From positions 29,844,898 through 29,908,897 of the forward strand of contig CM019218.1 of NCBI GenBank assembly GCA_009741485.1: a DNA stretch of 64,000 nt. The letters run 5' to 3'. Made by a program: the position numbers and the translations under genes. This DNA is from Malurus cyaneus samueli (taxonomy: Eukaryota > Chordata > Aves > Passeriformes > Maluridae). Shown piece by piece: positions 58,343 through 64,000 of this stretch (the stretch's first letter is position 1; each line of letters begins with the position of its first letter). The notes under the pieces are model-generated. The model was not told the DNA's origin, searched no databases, and worked only from the letters and a program-made list of their open reading frames with translations.

Positions 58343-61300
58343 GTACAGTATTACTGCGTTTCAACACTGAATTTCTTTTTTTTGAAAATTACGGAACTGT
58401 TACATTGAAAAGCCATGGTATTTCTTGCTCTGAAGTGTGTCATGGGGGAGAGAGGCAAGTGTCTAAAGTAAAATTATTAGATCCATGTTTATGCATCTGA
58501 AATAGAGGTTTGGTTATTTTTACAAGTACAGATTAGCTTCAGGCTAAGCTGACTTCAGCAGGATTTGTTTAATGCCAGAAACCTGTGTAATTCAACATAT
58601 TTTTATTTTGCTGCCTGAAGAGATATGCAGGACTATGATGAACACTAAGTTGTATTTCTGTAGTAAAAAAATATATGTAACGTCCTTCTGCTTTTGAGAT
58701 CAAAAGTACATCCATGTTTTTCAATATTGTCTGTCTTAAGAAGGGGATAGTATGAAGTCATTGATACTCAAAATCATTATAAACTCTTTGATTTTGAGTA
58801 GTGATAACAATAAATACTTAAGTTCACTTTGCAATTAATGTGCATTATAGCAAAATTCACTTTAGCCAAGTCCTCTCATGAAAAGTACTTAAGCAATTTG
58901 TGTCGGTTTTGTTTTTCAGTGGAGTGAAAGATGGGTACTGGGGGGGGATTTGGCCTGGATCTGATAGCATAGTTTGTGTAATTGATTCTTTATTTGATTG
59001 TTATACATCAATCTGACATATTGTTTGCTCATTGTGCTTGCTTAACTTGTGCTATTTCACATACTTATTTTCAGCTGTGCAAAGAGAATTAGAGTAGTTT
59101 CGAAATCTTGTGAAGAGAACTGACAGTATAATATTTGATGTATACATGACTTCACAGTGTGTAAATGGTTTATTCCTCTTCAATTAGTATCAAACCCACT
59201 GCAAGCAAATACAGTGACTGCATGGATCTGTATAAGTCAACATGATCACACGATCAAGGTCAAAATTTGTTTTTGTCATCTAAGATTCATGGACTCCTCT
59301 ATCCTGAATTTTATCAAGGGGAGCATGCTTTATTAGGATAGATCTAATGTTCAGACTTGGGTCTTGGAATAAAAGAAAGAAAGAAGGTTTTCAAAATTTA
59401 TTAGTGGTTTTTTTATGATGCTCAGAGAACTGCTCCAGAATTATTTTAAAAAATTGCCAAAAATCCTAAACCACAATGTTTTTCCTTTAATATAAGAAAT
59501 CCAATACCAATGACATTTTGTTAATGCTGAAGATGAAGGAAGCGGATATTTGTGGCTTCATCGGACTAAACTGTATTCAGTGAAAAAGAAAAATGGAATG
59601 CTGGGAAATAAATAATTTTACTTTTAGGCTTACTGCAAGATCAGTAGATACCTGCTTAGGACACGTGTTCTGAATCTTCAACTTTTTCTTATTTAGCTGG
59701 TGTTTAAGTGGTTGTTCTCAGTTCTTCCAGGATGTAAATGAGGAGGAAGGATTTTAGCTCTGTTCAAAGCCAGAGCTATTTAAAGTATTGGGAAAAAATC
59801 CCTTCCTTTAATTGTTTTTGGTCTTGTCCACATTAACGGGTTTTTGAGGTTGTGATGAAGTCAGGTCACCTCCCACACCTTAAATGATTGAATTTCTCAA
59901 GCTGCAGTGCATGTTATTTATATGAAACAAGGCACTACTGGAAGATGCCAAGACACACTAGCAGTGTATATAGTGGACAAATATATATTGGATACAGAAA
60001 AGTATTATTTTTACATATGTATTCTGAATAGCAGCTGGTAAACAGGGAGATTGAGTGTCTTTGCAGTTAATATCGGGGGTAGTTTTAACATCTGAAAGGT
60101 TCTCCTAGCTGATTTGAATAGGAAAAGGAGAGAGGAGAAAATAGAAGGCAAATCTGCTTACTGGAATATTACTTCCAGAGAGAAAAGAATCTTGTTCTGT
60201 ACATTTTAATTTGGTTATTTTGCCTCACAACTATCCTTCCCCTATTTAAACATGAAATATTAGGGACTAAATTTGATGAAATATGCAAAAATAATATCTC
60301 CGCATTAAAAATCTGATTTAACTTGATGGATTGCTGAATTATATTTATGGAAGATGTAGTTTTCATGTTTTCTGATAGTCCTTAAAAAGAAAACTGCTTT
60401 CTTAAATGGCAGAAGAGGTACTTTATCGGACAGAGCAATAATTACTATGACAAATAAATAAATCTCTTAAACAACATTTGCATGTATTCTAGAAAAGGTG
60501 GTAGATTTTTTTGAGCTGTGAAAGCGTTTAAAGTTACGAAGAAAACCAATGTATTGATTTTGTTAATTCATTTAATTACATCTTAGGTAGAACACCATTG
60601 TAAGCATATGAATAAGGAGTACTTAAGACAGAAGTAGTAACATGTACCCTGACTAGTCTCATGCACCATACCAAGGCTGGGAAGAATTATGTGGAACCAA
60701 TCACTACTACAGTTCCACAGTATCTCTAACAGTCTGAAATGAGTTCTCATGAAACTTACCTTCCCTAGATTTTTGTCATAGGTGCTTAAGTGAGAACACA
60801 AAATGAGAACACTCAACAAGTAGTTTTACCTAGATACCATTACAGGTTTTTCCCTGTGAAAGTAGTAGATATAGTGTATCTTCTAGAAGGTAAGTGTCCT
60901 CTATCACATAATCTGCTGCTTCAGGAAAGAAGCTCTCAGAGAATACATAAATGCATATACTACCATCTGCCTTTCTGTCATTCCTCTACACCAGTGAAAG
61001 CAATGTCACTTTATTTTCAGTACCTGCTGGTTTTAAAATACTTCCGAAACTGATAAAGACAGTAAATGTAGAAATTGCAGCACATTCCTGAGAAGGTGTC
61101 ATTGTTTCCGCTTTCTGTAGGCTACTATTCTCATCACAATTATTCATCCTGTAAGCATGAAGCTTTTCAAACTAGCAAACATGCATTGTCAGATTTCAGC
61201 ATTGTTCCTCATCCACTATAATAGTATATGCCTAAAGGAGAGGTCTTCCAATCCAGATGATTTCATGTACATAGTGAGCATACCAGGCAACTCTGGTTTT

Positions 61301-62633
61301 GATGAACGACATGGAGATTGTCTCAAGAGTAAAGAGTGTTTTATGACTATTAGGGAAATTATTACAGGTTAGGGAAAGTGTGCATGATGTGCCTATTGAT
61401 TTATGTCAACAGTATCATCCTATGGTTTATAGTACCATGAGAGATGTTCTTTTTGATTTCAGCATTCTGCCATTACAAAGGAAATACATGATGGGGTGAA
61501 GAGTGGTTATGATAGAAGACTCAGTGAATGAGAAGACCACTCATTAACAGATTTCTAAAAAGAAAAATACTTGGTTTGCTAGGATTTGAAAATCAACAGC
61601 AAAAAGGAATTTAACTGGTTTTTGTTAGGTTTTTTATGTGCTATCCTATATGCTTGTCGTGTAGGCATATGCATGCACGCATCTCATCTCAAGACCAGAA
61701 ATTTATTTTGTAGCAGGTGCTTAATTCATGAAAGTATATGCACAAGAAAGATATTGCTGGAATGTTTCATTCCTATATTTGTGGCATGAAGCAGATATTC
61801 CAGTGCGGAGAATAAACTTAAGTAGTTGCCTCCTGTGGTAGTTAGTTTTAAGACATCTTGTTAGAAATATTTTGGTAGGGCTGGTTGTAAACTGTAAAAT
61901 TAGATGTAAAGCAGATCTGGAGCAAGATGGGAAGGGGATTTAATTCCATTAACCACTGTTTCACACAGAGAAACACTTTGTGCTCCACAAAGAACACTCA
62001 TAATTCTTCTGTAGGTGCTTTTTAAATGAAAGCAGACATGCATAAAGGTTACATTTAAGACTACAGACATTTTCCCCTGAATGATGATTGGATAGCTTTT
62101 GTGAATAGCTGAAACACATTCTTCTCAGATTGTCTTTGGTCTTTGAGAGAGCAGAGTCCATTGATAACGATCCAAGAGTAGAAAATTATAAAAACTATGA
62201 GGGAGAGTGAAGTAGCCAGAAGGAAAATGGTGAACACTGTGTCTTTTTACATGTCGGTTGCCCCAGATGACTTAGGAATTCAAGAGATTTTAAATTTTCC
62301 TCACAGTCATTTTTAGGAATGTCTTAGGAACAAAGGAAGCAGATTTCATGATCAGTGAGCTATATTTCACAGCAAAGCTGTACTCCCTGCCATCAAAAAT
62401 ATGTAGCTTTAATATGATTACAATTAAAATCAGACCATTCTGAGACTTTCTCAGAAATCATTTGGTTTGCCAACTTTGTGGTGTCATATATCTACATAAT
62501 GCTGTATTGCAGAATTCTTCTTGCTGGTAAGAGTAACTAATGAAACTCATGGAGTCTTTATGTGCATCCAGGAGATGCTGGCCTTGCTCTTTCAAAGCAT
62601 TTTCATATTTGTGGGAAATATCTATGGGACATG
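58343..62633. other. GPHN: Intronic DNA, nothing recognised
   Basis: AT-rich sequence with a GGGGGGG run near 58940. No exon, repeat family or RNA gene was supported. Confidence 0.65.
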
Positions 62634-62831
62634 GCTGCGTGACGGGGCTCATGACCAGCGTGGGGCTGCCTGGCTTCAGAGTCATCAGCCAACCACAGCG
62701 AAGCTAATGTAACAACAGGTTGCTCCTGCCCCCTTTTCCGTTAGGTCCCTTAATAACGGACCCCCCCCCCTTTAGCAGGTGGCAACACCCACCCCTTATA
62801 AGGAATTTTAATGATACGTTTTAAAAGTTGA

Positions 62832-62836
62832 CCAAT
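62832..62836 (+). promoter_or_regulatory. CCAAT box in ERV LTR
   Basis: CCAAT within 'gttgaccaatgagaa', 42 bases before the TATA box, normal spacing for an LTR promoter. Confidence 0.6.
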
Positions 62837-62877
62837 GAGAAGTGTTTACTTGGAATATTCATGTTCATTAGAGTGGT

Positions 62878-62884
62878 TATAAAA
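62878..62884 (+). promoter_or_regulatory. TATA box in ERV LTR
   Basis: TATAAAA followed by GGCG. Transcription would begin about 25-30 bases downstream, giving a short R-U5 before the primer binding site, as in avian retroviruses. Confidence 0.7.
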
Positions 62885-62969
62885 GGCGTGTTCAGTGTTG
62901 ATAAAAGTTGAGTTCTGGCGGATCATCTGTGATGGTCAGTGTGCTGTTCTCCTGGCACTTCGCGAAAAA

Positions 62970-62987
62970 TGCTGATCCCGACGTGAT
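62970..62987 (+). promoter_or_regulatory. Primer binding site, tRNA-Trp type
   Basis: TGCTGATCCCGACGTGAT agrees at 16 of 18 positions with the complement of the tRNA-Trp 3' end as recalled from alpharetroviruses; positions 3 and 7 differ. Confidence 0.8.
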
Positions 62988-63181
62988 CCGTCGGGGAACA
63001 AGGTGGACACGCGGTCAGCGGACACTGGTTTCCACGCTCGGGCTGGAGCAAATGATTTACAGATCACAGCTGAGCGTCGTAAGGTGAACTGGGTTTTATA
63101 AGCAGCGAAAAACGGCCAAAAGCATCAGTAAAAAAGAGTGGGTACTGGGCCCTGGACGAGCCTCATCTGAGGGTCCAGCCG

Positions 63182-63190
63182 AAGGTATGC
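63182..63190 (+). promoter_or_regulatory. Possible retroviral splice donor
   Basis: AAG|GTATGC in the leader, 54 bases before the gag start, is a good match to a 5' splice site. It could serve subgenomic RNA, or could create aberrant splicing within the host intron. Inferred from the motif alone. Confidence 0.4.
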
Positions 63191-63238
63191 TGCCGAACCT
63201 TGGAAGGCTGCAAAGCGCGCACTAAAGGGTATTAAAAT

Positions 63239-63990
63239 ATGGAGAGGCAAGTGGCATACGACTTATTTACGTGCTTTCTAAGAAAGCTCCAAGCTAGGAA
63301 TACTGATCTCCGTAAGGAGTTACTTGATTTATTAAATTATGGTTGTGATCGGGGTTGTTTTCAAAACCCTCATTTAGTACACAAATTGTGTGAGTGGGAA
63401 AAGCTGGGAGATAAATGGCGGGTGGATCATGGCGAACTAGTGCAGTGCCAGGTGGAGAGAAAGGCGGTACGGCGGGCTGATGTGGTGCGTGGCGGGGGTC
63501 GGGGGTCTGCTGTGTGTGGGTGTGGGTGTCCCCTGCCCCCTGCTGTCTCCACTGTTGGGATGCCGTCGCCGGTCGCCGGGGGGCAAGCAGGTCTCCTCCG
63601 GCGGCTGCCCCGCCCACGCCAACGGCCTCCCTCCTACCAGAGCAGGAAGTCGCGGGATGGGGGGGGCCGGAGGTCCCTCGTCCGGGGGGTGTCCGGGTGG
63701 ATTCCGTCTCCCGGGGTGGGGGGGACGTATGGGCTGCCGTGGCTAAGGACTGCCTTAATAGTGGAGACAACGAGGGCCTAGATGCAATCAAGGAAGCAAT
63801 TAGGGAACTCAGGTTAGGTCTTAAGGAACAAGCCCAAGCCGCTCAACATCAGGTCCTAGCTGCTTTAGCGTCCTTGCAAGCTGCAGCCGCTTTCAGTTCT
63901 GGTCCCCTGTCCAGTGGCAAATCTGGTCACTTGCGGCGCCAATGCCGAGCCCAAGGACTGTGGTGCTGCCGATGCCAGTCCAGCTCCTAA
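63239..63990 (+). pseudogene. gag: Endogenous retroviral gag, frameshifted and missing capsid
   Basis: Gag is the retroviral structural polyprotein (matrix, capsid, nucleocapsid). The start codon at 63239 opens a segment of about 83 residues that looks like an avian ERVK-type matrix N-terminus (starts MERQVAYDLFTCFLRKL). In a G-rich stretch around 63480-63530 the coding frame shifts; the open frame continues to 63781 but is no longer gag-like. In the other frame there follows a Pro/Ala-rich part, a helical Gln/Ala-rich part (about 63780-63890), then a remnant zinc knuckle (GKSGHLRRQC) and a second Cys-rich piece, with a stop at 63988-63990. No capsid domain or major homology region fits in the roughly 150 residues between, so an internal deletion is inferred. 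The first Cys pair of the first knuckle is gone. It is non-functional. Confidence 0.75.
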
Positions 63991-64000
63991 AACATCGGAG

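Larger units (their letters stand above)
62634..62969 (+). mobile_element. 5' LTR of the endogenous retrovirus
   Basis: Placed between the change in base composition near 62634 and the primer binding site. It contains a 10-base C run (62761-62770), a CCAAT box and a TATA box. The 3' terminus does not show a clean CA before the primer site, so it is mutated or shifted by a few bases. The left edge could instead be 62708. Confidence 0.65.
58343..64000 (+). other. GPHN: GPHN intron 3 (5' part)
   Basis: Sequence downstream of the exon 3 donor GTACAG up to the window edge. It is AT-rich and unremarkable to about 62630, then enters a sense-oriented endogenous retrovirus. No candidate for the next gephyrin exon was found. 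Confidence 0.85.
62634..64000 (+). mobile_element. Endogenous retrovirus, 5' part (LTR, leader, gag), tRNA-Trp primed
   Basis: An old provirus fragment in sense with GPHN. In order it shows an LTR with CCAAT and TATA boxes, a primer binding site matching tRNA-Trp, a leader with a possible splice donor, and a damaged gag. tRNA-Trp priming is known from alpharetroviruses and related avian ERVK-type elements. The body and 3' LTR lie beyond the window, so the target duplication cannot be tested and the left edge is uncertain: either near 62634 or at TGTAACAAC, 62708. Confidence 0.85.

Noticed and set aside
58343..62633. Next gephyrin exon
   Set aside because: Scanned for an AG acceptor followed by the expected continuation of the G domain; none found before the retroviral element.

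Overview
This window looks like bird genomic DNA lying inside one very large gene. The main evidence is two small + strand exons, at 30346-30424 and 58285-58342. Spliced together they encode a continuous stretch of the gephyrin (GPHN) N-terminal G domain (MogA-like molybdopterin adenylyltransferase), with matching intron phases and good splice sites. I read them as coding exons 2 and 3. The rest of the window is then the 3' part of intron 1 (1-30345), all of intron 2 (30425-58284, 27,860 bases) and the 5' part of intron 3 (58343-64000). The bird assignment rests on several CR1 LINE fragments with the avian-type 3' end and on endogenous retroviruses of avian type. The exact species cannot be told; one 20-N gap and one single-N join show a draft assembly.

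Layout. Intron 1 holds CR1 fragments at 1-165 (-), 2190-3300 (+), 12405-12612 (+) and 19198-19862 (-), and a solo LTR at 9162-9776 with a perfect 5-base target duplication. It also holds a striking GC-rich minisatellite at 27245-28025. Intron 2 holds an 89-base duplication around a single N (32324-32502), CR1 fragments at 33183-33295 (-) and 35110-35885 (+), and an N gap at 47144-47163. It also carries a 1,237-base solo LTR at 50882-52118 with its own internal minisatellite, and a second copy of the first LTR family at 57376-58007. Intron 3 carries the 5' end of a sense-oriented endogenous retrovirus: LTR promoter, tRNA-Trp-type primer binding site, leader with a possible splice donor, and a damaged gag that runs off the window.

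The most noteworthy element is the minisatellite. Its repeat is about 40 bases, present 21 times, and each unit is built around GCCGCCAGGGGGCGCTGTG, a near-consensus CTCF site. Seventeen of the 21 cores are identical, all point the same way, and three of them abut directly with no spacer. Four units also contain a canonical G-quadruplex pattern. I infer a possible dense CTCF boundary or loop anchor inside GPHN intron 1, about 2.3 kb upstream of exon 2. The long open frames through it are by-products of its composition.

Apart from the two GPHN exons and the gag remnant I see no protein-coding sequence. The many short open frames lie in introns or repeats and show no recognisable family, codon signal or splice context.
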